In this document: in pieces, positions 1 through 11,492 of the stretch | Position numbering within the stretch: position 1 is the first letter of the stretch | How the letters are laid out: each line of letters starts with the position of its first letter | DNA from: Haplomitrium mnioides | Lineage: Eukaryota > Marchantiophyta > Haplomitriopsida > Calobryales | Direction: 5' to 3' | Length of the DNA: 26,527 nt | Assembly: GCA_049999725.1 (NCBI GenBank) | Contig: JBNGIS010021295.1 | Coordinates: forward strand, 1 to 26,527 | Program-made: the position numbers and the translations under genes | The notes under the pieces: generated by a model | The model's input: only the letters and a program-made list of their open reading frames with translations | The model's database searches: none | Told to the model about the DNA's origin: nothing

Positions 1-1
1 T

Positions 2-737
2 TCTCAGCTTCATGCTCCACAAACAGAAGAAGATGCTCCGGCACAGCAAATACTTTCTACACGTCGAGCAATCTACGATGGAGCACCTAGGCCGCAAGAA
101 GGGACTCTTTCGCACAGTACTCGATACGGGCATAAATTTAGCAATCTACATGATTTGAAAGCGAGAATGTTTATTTGTGTTGTTGCCTCTCTCGATCCAA
201 AGAGCAAACCGTTTTGGGTTGCCAAAGTTCTCAAAGTTGAGTTTTTTGATGAGGAAGATCTGCCAAATCCGAAACGAGTACGAGTTCAATGGTTTGCTTG
301 TTTGGCTGAGGATGCATTTTCTGGTAAGTACTTCCCAGAGAAAATAGCAGCAACAAAAGGGAAACGCAAATGCAAGTTACATATTGATATACTTGATTTG
401 ACACAAATCACAATTATGTCCTTTNNNNNNNNNNNNNNNNNNNNNNNNNNNNNNNNNNNNNNNNNNNNNNNNNNNNNNNNNNNNNNNNNNNNNNNNNNNN
501 NNNNNNNNNNNNNNNNNNNNNNNNTCCTTTGATTTTCTGCTCACCCAGAAAAACCAATTAAGGAAAACCACTCTTGCTACCATTAAAGCAAATTTGTTTG
601 AGTACGAAAGACAAAAAGCTCTCAATCTTGAAATGCTTCAAAGAGATTCAAACAGTGTGATTAACACTGAGAAAGATCAACCAAACCTTGACGAATCGTC
701 TAAAGCTGAATCCGAAGAAATTGAGACAAGCGACTAA
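2..737 (+). CDS. C-terminal part of an unrecognised protein (partial, crosses an assembly gap)
   Basis: I do not recognise the family. The frame is open from the first bases of the window (no start codon seen, so the 5' part lies outside) to the N gap, and open again after it to TAA at 735-737. The visible part is about 140 residues before the gap and 70 after. The pre-gap part contains a compact, hydrophobic, beta-rich-looking stretch (FWVAKVLKVEFF, then VRVQWFACLAED), loosely like small chromatin-reader barrels (BAH/chromo type); that is only an impression. The part after the gap is Lys/Gln-rich, then an acidic tail ending EIETSD. A GTAAGT at 325-330 resembles a donor splice site, but the frame stays open through it, so I treat it as exonic. 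It could be a host gene end or a transposon-associated gene. The open frame and stop are seen directly; function is unknown. Confidence 0.55.
425..524. other. 100-N assembly gap, possibly an artificial join
   Basis: Exactly 100 Ns, the usual placeholder for a gap of unknown size. The last six bases before it (419-424) and the first six after it (525-530) are both TCCTTT. Merging the two copies keeps the flanking reading frame open without a shift. This suggests that little or nothing is missing and that the two contig ends simply overlap. Confidence 0.9.
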
Positions 738-902
738 AGTCCTTGGAGAATTTATTTTTATGTTTTGTATTTGTAAATTTTGTTTAATTTAAGAGCATCA
801 TTATCAAAACTATTTGAAAATCATTTTTAGTAACTTGTTTGATCTTAGGCAAACTTGAACATGTGACCTTAAATCATTCCAAGTTGAATATTGTTCTTTG
901 TA

Positions 903-908
903 AATAAA
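903..908 (+). promoter_or_regulatory. Possible poly(A) signal AATAAA
   Basis: A canonical AATAAA lies 166 bases after the stop at 735-737, inside very AT-rich 3' flank. The distance is reasonable for a plant 3' UTR. AATAAA is common by chance in such sequence, so the call is weak. Confidence 0.3.
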
Positions 909-1220
909 CTTTAATTCATTGTTAATATTTTTATTTGTTTTGAGAAATATTTTTATCTCTAGAATATAAGTATTTTGCTTTTTACTTTTAAGGTTATTTT
1001 GTCGCTGAAGCATTTGCCCATGTTGTTTGAATTTCTTTTCTTTTGAAAACTTTGTTATAAAAATTTAAATCTTTAGCGTTTTTTGACTCAGAACAAGAGC
1101 TTTGTATCCGTTTTTTACTTTTAGATTCCGTTTGAAAAGTCGAAATCTTTTACAAGCGTAGAGTTTTGTGCAGAAACGGAACATTTTTAGTCTGTTTCCT
1201 TGGTTGTAGAGGTGTGAACC

Positions 1221-1234
1221 CTATGCGCGCATAG
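1221..1234. repeat. 14-bp perfect palindrome with alternating CG core
   Basis: CTATGCGCGCATAG equals its own reverse complement. The GCGCGC core is unusual in the surrounding AT-rich DNA. It lies about 100 bp before the satellite array. No function can be assigned. Confidence 0.7.
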
Positions 1235-1262
1235 ACTTTGATTTGCAAGCCAAACGTACAAT

Positions 1263-1280
1263 GTACAAAATTTTTTGTAC
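1263..1280. repeat. 8-bp inverted repeat with 2-bp loop
   Basis: GTACAAAA and TTTTGTAC are perfect reverse complements separated by TT. The AT-rich arms would make only a weak hairpin. It sits about 30 bp after the palindrome at 1221-1234 and close to the array edge. Confidence 0.65.
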
Positions 1281-3866
1281 CGAACCTAAAACCTAGCTTC
1301 TTCTCAGTCTTTCTTTAAGAATGTTGTGGTTGTGAGTTCAGATTCCTCTCCATGGCTCATGTGATTTCATGTTTTAAACTCCGATGCTCTCCCCATAGCT
1401 CATGATAATTTCCATTTGAAACTCTGATGCTCTCTCCATAGCTTATATTTTTTTGTTTCAAACTCCAATGCTCTCCTCGTCACTTTTTTGATTCCTATTT
1501 GAAACTCCAATGCTCTCTTGATATTTTTTATGATTTTGCATTTGAAACTATGATGTTCCTCTCATAGCTTATGTAATTTCTCATTTGAAACTTGGATGCT
1601 CTTCCTTCTAGCTAATGTGATTCCCTTATTGAAACTAAGATGCTCTTTCCTTAGCTCATGTGATTTTGTGTTTGAAACACCAATACTCTCCCTATAGCTC
1701 ATGTGATATCCTGGTTGAAACTCTATTTCTCTTCACATAGCTAATGTGCTTTTCTTTTTGAAACTTCAATGCTCTCCTAGAAGCTACTATGATTTCCCAT
1801 TTCAAACGCCATTGCTCTCCTTATAGCTTACATGATTTCTGGTTTGAAACTTCATTGCTCTCCCTGTCACTTATGTGATTTCGTGTTTGAAGCTACAATT
1901 CTCTCCCCATAGCTTATGTGTATTCTAAATTGAAACTCTAATGCTCTCCCCATAGCTTATTCGATTTCTTCTTTGAAACTCTAATGCTCTCTCTAGACCT
2001 TATGTGATTTCGTGTTTGAAACTACGATGCTCTGCTTATAGCTTGAGTGATTTCCTATTTGAAACTTGCATGCTCTAGCCATAGCTCATTTGATTCCCCA
2101 TTTGAAACTTTGATGCTCTCTTAGTCAATTTTGTGAACTCCTGTTTGAATCTTTGATGCTCTCCCTATAACTTGTGTGATTTTTGGTTTGAAACTTTGAT
2201 GCCCTACCTATAGCTTATGTCAATTCATGTTAGAAACTCTGATGCTATCCCCATAGCTTATATGACTTCCTATTTGAATTTGTGATGCTCTCTTCATAGC
2301 TGGTGTGATTTCCCACTTGAAGCTTCGATGCTCTCCCCATAGCTAATGTAGCTTCCCATTTGAAACTCCAATGCTCTCCCCATAGCTTATTTGATTTGTC
2401 GTTGGAAACTCCGAAGCTCTCCCCATAGCATATGTGATTTCATGTTTCAAACTTGCATGCTCTCCTTATAGCCTATATGATTTCCCATTTGAAACTCTGA
2501 TGCTCTCCCTATAGCTTACAAGATTTCCAGTTTGAAGGCCCGATGCTCTCCCCATAGCTTATGTGACTTCTTGTTTCAAACTCTGATGTTTCCCCATCGC
2601 TTATGTGATTTCTCATTTGAAAATCAAATGCTCTCCCAATAGCTCATGTAAATTCCTGTTTGAACCACTGATGCACTCTCTATAGCTCATGTGATTTTCC
2701 ATTTGAAACTCCCATGCTTTCCCTATAGCTTCTGAGATTCCACGTTAGAAACTTCAATGCTCTCCCTTGAGCTTCTTTGATTTCCCATTTGAAACCCTGA
2801 TGCTCTCCATATAGCTTATGTGATTTTCAATTTGAAACATTGATGCTCTCTTTTAAGCTTGTGTAATTTCCCATTTGAAACTCTCATGCTCTCTCCATAG
2901 CTTATGTAATTTTGTTGTTGAAACTCTGATGCTCTCTCTACAGCCAATGTGATTTCCCGATTGAAATTCCAAGGCTCTGCCCATAGCTAATGTGATTTCC
3001 CATTTGAAACTCCAATCCTTTTCCCATAGGTTTTGGGATTTCCCATTTGAAACTCTGATGGTCTCCTCATAGCTTATGTGAATTCTGGTTTGAAACTTTG
3101 ATTCTCTCTTGAAAGCACATGTGATTTTGCATTTGAAACGCTCATACTCTCCTCATGACTTATATGGTTTTTTGTTTGAAATTTTGATGCTCTCCTTATA
3201 GTTTATGTCAATTTCTGTTAGAAGCTCTTATGCTCTCTCTATAGCTTGTGTGATTTCCCATTTGAAACTCCAATACTCTCCCTATAGCTTTTGTGATTTC
3301 CCGTTTTAAACTCTAATGTGATCCACGTCAGCTATGTGATTTCTCATTTGAAACTTTGATGTTATCCCCATAGCTCATGTGATTTCCTGTTGAAACTCCG
3401 ATGCTCTTGCCATAACTTCTTTGTGAATTTTTGTTAGAAACTCTGATGATCTCCCAGTAGCCCATGTGTTTTTTGTTTGAAACTCTCATGCTCTGCTATA
3501 AGATTATGTGATTTGTTGTTTGAAACTTTGATGCTCTGCCCATTACTTTTGTGAGATCACATTTGAAACTACGGTGCTCTTGCAATAGCTTATTTGAGTT
3601 CCCATTTGAAAATTCGGTGCTCTCTCTATAGCTCATGTGATTTCCTATTTGAAACTCTAATGCTCTGTCCATAGTTTATGTGATTTTCCTTTTTGAAACT
3701 GCAATGCTCTCCCTACATTGTATGTGATTTCTTGTTTGAAACCCTAGTGCTCTCCTTGTAGCTTATGCAACTTCCCATTTGAAGCTTTGATGCTCTCTCC
3801 ATACCTCATGTGATTTCCCGTTTGAAACTCGAATGCTCTCCCCATAGCTTTTGTGATAATCTCTTT

Positions 3867-6800
3867 CAAACTCATGTGCTCTCAACATCGGTTATGTGAT
3901 TTCTTGTTTGAAACTCTGATCCTATCCACATAGCTCATGTGATTTCTTGTTTGAAACTCTGATTTTCTCCCCATAACTTATGTGATTTGTCATTTGAAAC
4001 TCCGATGCTCTCCCGAAAGTTTATGTGATTCCATGTTTGAAGCTTTGTTGATTTTCCATAGGTTGTGTGATTTCCTGTTTGAAACTCTAAAGCTCTCTCT
4101 ATAGCTCGTGCAATTTTTTGTTTGATTTTGTGATGCTCTCTTCATGACTAATGTGATTTTGTTGTTGAAACTTCGATGCTCTTTCTATAGCTAATGTGAT
4201 TTCACGATTTAAACTTCAATGCACTACGCATAGCTAATGTGATTTCCCATTTGAAACTCCAATCCTTTTCCCATAGGTTTCAGAATTTCTCATTTCAGAC
4301 TTCGATGTTCTCCCCATAGCAGATGTGAATTCTGGTTTGAAACTTTGATGCTCTTCCCAAAGCTCATGTGATTTTGCATTTGAAATTCTCATGCTCTCTT
4401 CATGACTTATATGATTTCTTGTTTGAAACTTTGATGCTCGCCCTGCAATGTAAGTGATTTTCCATTTGAAGCTCTGATGCTCTCTGTATAGCTTGTGTGA
4501 TTTCCTATTTGAAACTCTAATACTCTCCCTATAGCTTTTGTGATTTCCCATTTTAAAATACGATGCACTCCACGTCGGCTATGTGATTTCGCATTTGAAA
4601 CTTTGATGTTGTCCCCATAGTTCATGAGATTTCCCATTTGAAACTTTGATGCTCTTGCCATAACTTATGTGAATTTATGTTAAAAACTGTGATGCTCTCC
4701 TAATAGCCCTTGTGATTTTATGTTTGAAACTCTAGTGCTCTCCTCAAAGATTATATGATTTCCCATTTGAAATAACGATGCTCTCCCCATAGCTTATGTG
4801 ATTTCTCATTTGAAATAACGATGCTTTCCCCATAGCTTATGTGATTTCCCATTTGAAACTCTAATGCTCTTGCCATAGTTTATGTGAATTCCTGTTTGAG
4901 AATCCGGTGCTCTCTCTATAGCTCATGTGATTTCTCGTTTGAAACTCCAATGCTCTATCCATAGTTTATGTGATTTCCCTTTTGAAAGTACGATGCTCTC
5001 CCTATAGCATATATAACTTCTTGTTGGAAACTCTAGTGCTCTCTTTATAGGTTGTGCAATTTCCCATTTGAAGCTTTGATGCTCTCTAAATTGCTCAAGT
5101 AATTTCCCATTTGAAACTCACATGCTCTCCCCATAGCTTTTGTAATTTTCTGATTCAAACTCATGTTCTCTCCACGTTGATTATGTGATTTTCTGTTTGA
5201 AACTCTAATGCTATTCGCAAATCGCATGTGATTTCCCCTTTGAAACTTTGATTTTCTCCCCATAACTTATGTGATTTATTGCTTGAGACTCTGATGCTCT
5301 CCCCAAAGCTTATGTGGCTCCCCGTTTGAAACTCTAGTGCTCTCTCCATATCTCGTGTGATTTGACATTTGAAACTTTGATACTCTCTCCATAGCTTACA
5401 TTTTTCCCACTTTCAAGCTTTAATGCTCTCCATATAGGTTATGTGATTTCATGTTTAAAACTAAGATGCTCTCCCCATAGCTCATGTGATTTATCGTTTG
5501 AGACTCAGATTCTCCGGCCATAGCAATGTGAATTCCCGTTTCAAAATCTGATGCTCTTCCAATAGCTCATGTGATTTTCTATTTGAAACTCGAATGCTCT
5601 GCTCATAACTTTTGTGATATCCCATTTGAAACTACCATGCTCTCCCCATAGCTTTTGTCATTTCCTGTTTGAAAGTCTATTGCTCTCCCTATAGGTTATA
5701 TGATTTCTTGTTTGAAAATCCGATGCTCTCCTTAGAGCCTTTGAGATTTCCTATTTGGAACTTTTATGTTATCCTCATTGCTTATTTGATTTTCTATTTG
5801 AAACTCTGATGCTCTTCCCATGGATCATATGATTTCATGTTTGAAACTCCAATGCTCTCCCCTTAGCTTTTCTCATTTCCTATTTCAAATTTTTATGCTC
5901 TTCCCATTACTTATGTGATTTCTATTTCTTGTTTGAAACTTTGATGCACTCCCTACATCTGATGTGATTTCCCGTTTGAAGCTCGAATACTCTCCCCATA
6001 GCTTTTGTGATTTCCCATTTGAAACTTCGATGCTATCTCAGCCACTTTTGTGATTTCTCATTTGAAACTCAGGTGCTCTCCCCAAAGTTCATGTAATTTC
6101 TTGTTTGACACTCCCTTGCTCTCCCTTTAGCTTATGTGATTTCCCATTTGACACTCCGATGCCCCTTCTATAATTTATGTGATTTCCCTGTTTAAAACTC
6201 TGATGCTCTCCCCATATTTAGTGCGATTTCCTATTTAATTGTCTGATGCTCTCCCCATGACTTATGTGATTTCTTGTTTGAAACTCCGATGCTACCCCAT
6301 GGCATATGTGATTTTTAAGTTGAAACTCTAATGCTCTCTTCATAGAGCATGAAGTTTGCAAATCTAATGCTCTTCCTATAGGTAATGTGATTTCTTGGTT
6401 GAAATTCCAATGCTCTTCTCATAGCTAATGTTGTTTCCTTCATGAAACTTTGATTCTATCCCCAAAGCATGTGTGAATTCTGGTTTGAAACTTTGATGCT
6501 TTCCCCAAAGCTCATCTGCTTTCCCGTTTGAAACTCTGATGGCCTTCGTACGACTTATAAGATTTCTCGTTTGAAACTCTGATGCTCTTTGTATAGCTTA
6601 TGTTTTTTTCTATTTGAAGCTTTGATGCTCTCTCTACATCTCGTGTGATTTCCCATTTGAAACTTCAATGCTCTTCTCATAGCTCATGTGGCATCCTGTT
6701 TGAAACTCCAATGCTCTCTCCATAGCTCATGTGATTTCCCGTTTGAAACCTCAATGCTCATCCCATAGCTAATATGATTTCCCATTTGAAACTCCGATGC

Positions 6801-8409
6801 TCACCTTGTTGCTTATGTGAGTTCCTATTTGAAACTTTGATTCTCTCTCTATAGCTCATGTGATTCCCCATTTGAGACTCCAATGCTCTCTCCATCGTTG
6901 ATGTGAATTATGGTTTGAAAATCCAATGATTTCCCTTTTGAAACTACAATTCTATCCCTATAGTGTATGTGATTTCTTGTTTGAAACCCTAGTGCTCTCC
7001 TTATAGGTTCTGCAATTTCCCATTTGAAGCTTTGATCCTCTCTCAATAGCTTGAGTAATTTCCCACTTGAAACTCACATGCTCTCCCTATAGCTTTTGTG
7101 ATTTTCTGATTCAAACTCATGCTCTCTCCACGTGGATTATGTGATTTCATGTTTGAAACTATGATGTTATTTGTATAGCGCATGTGATTTCCCCTTTGAA
7201 ACTCTGGTTTTCTTCCCATAGCTTATGTGATTTATTGTTTGAAACTCCGATGCTCTTTCCAAAGCTTATGTGAATCCCCATTTGAAGCTATAGTGCTCTC
7301 CCCATAGCTCATGTGATTTCATGTTTGAAGCTCTGATACTCTCCCCATAGCTTACTATTTTTCCACTTTCAAGCTTTGATGCTCTCCACATGGGTTATGT
7401 GATTTCTTGTTTAAAATTTCAATACTCTCCTCATAGCTTATGTGATTTCCCGTTTGAGACTTGGAAATAGCCATAGCTATGTGAATTCTCAATTTAAGAT
7501 ACGATGCACTTCCAATAGCTCATGTGATTTCGTGTTTGAAACTCCGATGCTTTGCCCATAGCTTTTGTGATTTCCTATTTGAAACTCCGATGGTCTCCTC
7601 ATAGCTTTTGCTATTTCCTGATTCAAAGTGTGATGCTCTCCCTATAGGTCATGTGATTTCTTGTTTGAAACTTCAATGCTCTCCTTAGAACCTTTGTGAT
7701 TTCCCACTTGAAACTTTTGTGAGATCCTCATTGCTTTTGTGATTTTCTCTTTGAAACTCTAATGCTCTGCTTATAGATCATGTGATTTCCTGTTTGAAAC
7801 TCTGATGCTCTTCCCATAGCTTTTGTTATTTCCCGTTTTAAACTTTGATGCTCTCCCCATTGCTTATGTGATTTCTTTTTTGAAACTCTGATGCGCTTCT
7901 CACATTTTATGTCATTTCCCGTTTGAAGATCAAATACTCTCTCCATAGCTTTTGTGATTTTCCAATTGAAACTTTGATGTTGTCTCGATCACTTTTGTGA
8001 TTTCCCATTTCAAACTTTGATGCTCTCCCCAAAGCTCATGTAATTTCCTTTTTGAAACTCCCTTGCTCTCCCTATAACTTATGTCATTTCCCATTTGAAA
8101 CTTCGATGCTCTTACCATAGCCTATGTGAATTCTCATTTGAAAATCCGGTGCTCTCTCTATAGCTCATGTGATTTCCCATTTGAAATTCCAATGCTCTGT
8201 CCAGAGTTTATGTGATTTCCCTTTTGAAACTACGATGCTCTCCCTATAGCATATGTGATTTCTTGTTTGAAACCCTAGTGCTCTCCTTAAAGGTTCTGTA
8301 ATTTCCCATTTGAAGCTTTGATGCTCTCTCAATAGCTCGAGTAATTTCTCATTGGAAATTTAGATGCTCTCCCCATAGCTCTTGTGATTTTCTAGATTCA
8401 AACTCATGT
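3867..8409. repeat. Higher-order repeat spacing of ~1.29 kb and ~1.95 kb within the array
   Basis: A distinctive variant unit with CAAACTCATG in place of GAAACTCTGATG occurs at 3867, 5156, 7112 and 8399. In the last three copies the neighbouring units also match (a GGTT-C/G-TG unit, then a CA-rich unit, then this one). Spacings are 1289, 1956 and 1287 bp; 1289 and 1287 are very close to 30 units of 43 bp (1290). Whole blocks of about 30 units were therefore duplicated, and it is not only single monomers that turn over. Confidence 0.75.
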
Positions 8410-8759
8410 TATCTCCACGTCAATTATGTGATATCTCGTTTGAAACTCTAATGCTCTCCCCAAAGCATATGTGATTCCCCAATTGAAGCTCTAGTGCTCT
8501 CTCAATAGTTGGAATTATTTCACATTTGAAACTTTGATACTCTCCCCATAGCTTACATTTTTCCCAGTTTCAAGCTCTAATGCTCTCCATGTTGGTTATG
8601 TGATTTCCTGTTTAAAACTCCGATGCTCTCCTCATAGTTCATGTGATTTCCCATTCGAGACTCAGATGCTTTGGCCATAGCTATGTGAATTCATGTTTTA
8701 AAATCTAAAGCTCTTCCTGTAGCTCATGTGATTTTACAATTGAAGCTCCAGTGCTCTGC

Positions 8760-8764
8760 ACATA
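8760..8764. repeat. Left target-site duplication of the solo LTR
   Basis: ACATA immediately before TGTCAG. Its partner is CCATA at 11365-11369. Four of five bases agree, and the array consensus supports CCATA as the original. Confidence 0.75.
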
Positions 8765-11364
8765 TGTCAGCAGGTGATTTGAGGCATTAATGAAAAATTG
8801 GAGAAATTGGAGGCATCATCAGAGCAATTCTCTGCTTCTAAGCGTGGAGATATTACAGAGACATCATAGTATCCAATATCAATGATAGGGAGAGGGGAGA
8901 GTTCAACTATTTGTTTGAAAGGTCATCGTAATGTGGAAATCAGAACTTGGATAGTGGAAGGATGGGGCACTCTCTAGAGATGTGGCAAAGAGACTTGTAA
9001 GGAGGCTTAGAGGGAAGGGATCTAAGAATTTAAAGATTAAGGGCTAGATAAGGAAGATCAGGGAAACTGGATAAGATCAACGACTCGACGTCACGAATGA
9101 AGAGCTTAAGGGAAGGCAAGGAGCTTCATTGTTATTCTTGACTATCAAGACAGTGGTAAGGCTCAATAGTGGGAAGAAGGGAAGGTGCTCCTAGCACAAT
9201 TAGAATTGAAGGGTACAAGGGAGAATGAAGAATGTGACGACCATCGGAAGACAACGACAACACCAAAGGGGTCAGTGGCCGCGTAGATTGATCGGATGTT
9301 AACTAGCTAAATCGGGGTCTGAACAAAGTTCAGTCTTCCAAAGTCTTCCTTCTATCAGAGTTTTGTCGGTGTTATTGGGGTTGGTCAAGCATCGGAGTTG
9401 ACTTTCCTTTGTAAGACCTTGTCTCTTTTTTTGATAGTTGCGGCGGTCCAATTTCCCCTTGGAAGACATCATCAGGTGGCGCTCCATCGGGGTTAGTCAA
9501 CTACCGAGGTTTACCATCGGAAGCTACAGTTGATCATTGGGTATGCCGTCGTTGATTAGGACACACTGAGGGTGAGCGGAGCCTACAATCAATGATATGA
9601 GCTGATCGGGTTTATCAGGTCAAACCGATAATCCTCTTGGGATCAGACCTAGGTTCTGTTCTGAGCCGCGCCGACCTTATTTGCATTCGAGTATTTTATC
9701 GGATCTGGTAAGTTCCTTCTTGACTGGAGTCTACCGACGATGATCGAACCTACCGACGATTGTCAGTTCTGATCGAGCCTATGTCGTTTCTATTTCTTTC
9801 GGATGGCCGATTTATCTTCTTTGGAGTAACTCATCGGATCATATGGATCTTATCTTCATCAGTCTATCTGTTGCAGATCATCTCATCAGGCTGATCTTAT
9901 CAGATCACTCATAGAGTAGCTGACCACTGGTCTCATCGGAACACGTTGTAGCTCCTGAGCACTTGTATAGGCTTTGAATTTGAGCGGGGCTCTCACCACT
10001 GTTGGATGGAGAGACTTGGAGTAGGAAGGGTCAGGATTCACTATAAGCAAGGAATAGACAGACAAGCTGGAGTATAGAGATTCCTCACATCAAAGTGTGA
10101 GGGGTTGGTGCATGTTGAGGAGACGTGAAAGCGTGCAAGTGTGTGCGTTGATGCTTGGTTGATGATGTCGATGACGCATTGTGATTGAAGTCTTAATCTG
10201 GAGGTGATCAGTGCGATTAACAAAGCATGGATGTGTACTAGGGTGTGCGTAGATGTATTGTTGAAGACGCTCCAAGTCTAGAGGTTGAGAGGTCGATCAA
10301 GAGGTGTCGTTGAAGATCTTGTGCGAGGGGATAGCGAGTGACAAAGAGTGTGCTTCATGATTCTTTGATTGAAGCAAGTGTGCTTGCGTTCTGGGGCCAA
10401 AAGAGTGGAGGTGGACTAGAGGGGTGCCGAGAATCGCTGAGCGCGAGGCTCTAGAAGCTCAAGCGATCCAGGTGAACTCATTCTGAAGGGTGGACCATCG
10501 TTCAGAGGTGAATCGATACTCGCAGGAGAAGAGAGTGTGTTCGGCCTGAAGTCGTGAGTCGAGATTGCATAGGGGACTCAGCCCCAGTAACACTAGGTGG
10601 GTGTTGCTAGTTTGCATTTCAAGGGGAGACCGAAGGCAAGGGGTGGCTGTGTTAGTGCCCGCGCATTACGGAGAAGATCTGGTCAATGTCTCGGGTGGAG
10701 TGTGTTCCAATAATTAGTAGGACTGTCTTCTAGGGATGGAAGTTAATTGGACCTCTTTGGAGCTTGTGGAAGTGAATCCAAGCCCCTCTACGACAAAGGG
10801 TATAGCTGAAGTGTGAAGCGTTGCGGAGGAGACTCATGTGGTGTCTGGAGTCGCTGGCCAATGGTGCTTTGTGCTTCTGTCAAGTATATAGTGTAGATAT
10901 GTGCCTTGTCTTTGTTGTATAGTTGGGAATAAGCTTTAGGAGCCTTGTAGGGAGAGTGCAATGAGGGTAGTAAAGGTGTTGGAGTAGCTCGCCCCTAAGT
11001 ATTTTCTATGCAGAAGTGTGTTTAGCTCTTTGGAGTGGTCTTGTAAGTACTCTTCTCTTTGAAATGAGGTACATATGCAGATTCGCAAGCCGATCCCTAG
11101 CATGAATGGTCGGTCACTAGAATGACAAGATCTGAGTGGGTCTAATCTTGGCTTGGAGTTGTGAGTGGAGAGAAAGAGTGGGCTGTGTGTCTTGGAGGTT
11201 GATGTTAAGTGAATGCACTGCCAAGAAGCTTATGGCCATTAGTGCATGAAATAGACAAATTGAGGTCCGAGGTCGTCTCATAAAAGGCCCAGTTCAACCG
11301 TGTCGCTCCTCTTTCCTCGGAATTAGCTCTTCCTAGGGTAAGTGTTGGGGAGAGGGTCGCGACA
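8765..11364 (+). mobile_element. Solo LTR (2600 bp) of a long-LTR retrotransposon inserted in the satellite
   Basis: The insertion starts TGTCAG and ends CGACA, giving the TG...CA ends of LTRs. It is flanked by ACATA (8760-8764) and CCATA (11365-11369), a 5-bp target duplication with one mismatch; the array consensus at this site is CCCATA, so the left copy carries the change. Removing the element plus one TSD copy restores an intact 43-bp unit, and the spacing of array markers across it becomes 1204 bp, exactly 28 units. There is no second LTR, PBS, PPT or coding region, hence solo LTR. The right half (10073-11364) matches the R/U5 half of the LTR at 22257-23516 in a row of blocks (for example GTGCCCGCGCA, AGGACTGTCTTC, TCTCATAAAAG), so both belong to one family. 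The left half (U3) does not match. Short ORFs inside are not convincing. Confidence 0.85.
10073..10078 (+). promoter_or_regulatory. TATA-like box of the solo LTR
   Basis: TATAGA lies 25 bp upstream of TGAGGGGTTGG (from 10098). In the 5' LTR of the second element, TATAAA at 22257 lies 24 bp upstream of the same word. This conserved pair marks the probable U3/R boundary. The call rests on position and conservation. Confidence 0.5.
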
Positions 11365-11369
11365 CCATA
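11365..11369. repeat. Right target-site duplication of the solo LTR
   Basis: CCATA immediately after the CGACA end of the inserted LTR. It is also the start of the resumed 43-bp unit (CCATAGCTTTTGTG). Confidence 0.75.
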
Positions 11370-11492
11370 GCTTTTGTGATTTTCCATTTGAAACTCTAAT
11401 GCTATCCCCACAACTTTTGCCATTTCTTGTTTGAAAGTCTGATGCTCTCCCCATAGGTCATGTGATTTCTTGTTTGAAACTCTGATGCTTTC

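Larger units (their letters stand above)
738..1334. other. AT-rich intergenic 3' flank
   Basis: No convincing gene. It holds the probable 3' UTR of the upstream gene, then T-rich sequence up to the start of the 43-bp array. Two small inverted repeats lie near the array edge: a perfect 14-bp palindrome CTATGCGCGCATAG (1221-1234) and an 18-bp GTACAAAA-TT-TTTTGTAC hairpin (1263-1280). Confidence 0.6.
1335..8764. repeat. 43-bp tandem repeat array, left block (~173 copies)
   Basis: A diverged minisatellite. A typical unit reads GATGCTCTCCCCATAGCTTA then TGTGATTTCCCATTTGAAAC plus 3 bases, 43 bp in all. Units differ by point changes, mostly at fixed variable positions (CTTATG / CTCATG / CTTTTG / CTAATG before TGATTT; CCC / CTT / ATG before TTTGAAAC), and by 1-2 bp indels. 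Copies are not arranged evenly: marked variant units recur at long spacings, showing higher-order repeats (see 3867-8409 and 11493-12692). The first degenerate units begin near 1335. The block is interrupted at 8764 by the 2600-bp LTR insertion and resumes in phase on the other side. Both strands contain scattered short ORFs, but no frame stays open; I regard it as non-coding satellite. Confidence 0.95.

Noticed and set aside
325-330. GTAAGT as a 5' splice site in the first gene
   Set aside because: The frame continues open for 30 codons to the gap and remains open after it, so no intron is required; transcript data could change this.
4234-4551. Antisense ORFs of 60-105 codons through the 43-bp array with a 43-residue peptide periodicity (GNHxSYxESIRVSN...)
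   Set aside because: 43 is not a multiple of three, so any open stretch gives a 43-residue repeat automatically. Most units contain TAA or TGA in one of the three frames (from CTTATGTGA or CTCATGTGA), and the ORFs persist only where CTTTTGTG or CTAATGTG variants occur. No frame is maintained.
1335-8764. The 43-bp array as a CRISPR array
   Set aside because: There are no constant repeats with unique spacers; the whole 43 bp is repeated and diverged, and the context is a plant nuclear genome.
9260-9900. GATCGG/CATCGG-rich stretch in the solo LTR U3 as a tandem repeat or enhancer
   Set aside because: The words recur but without fixed spacing or extended similarity, so I could not support a defined repeat.
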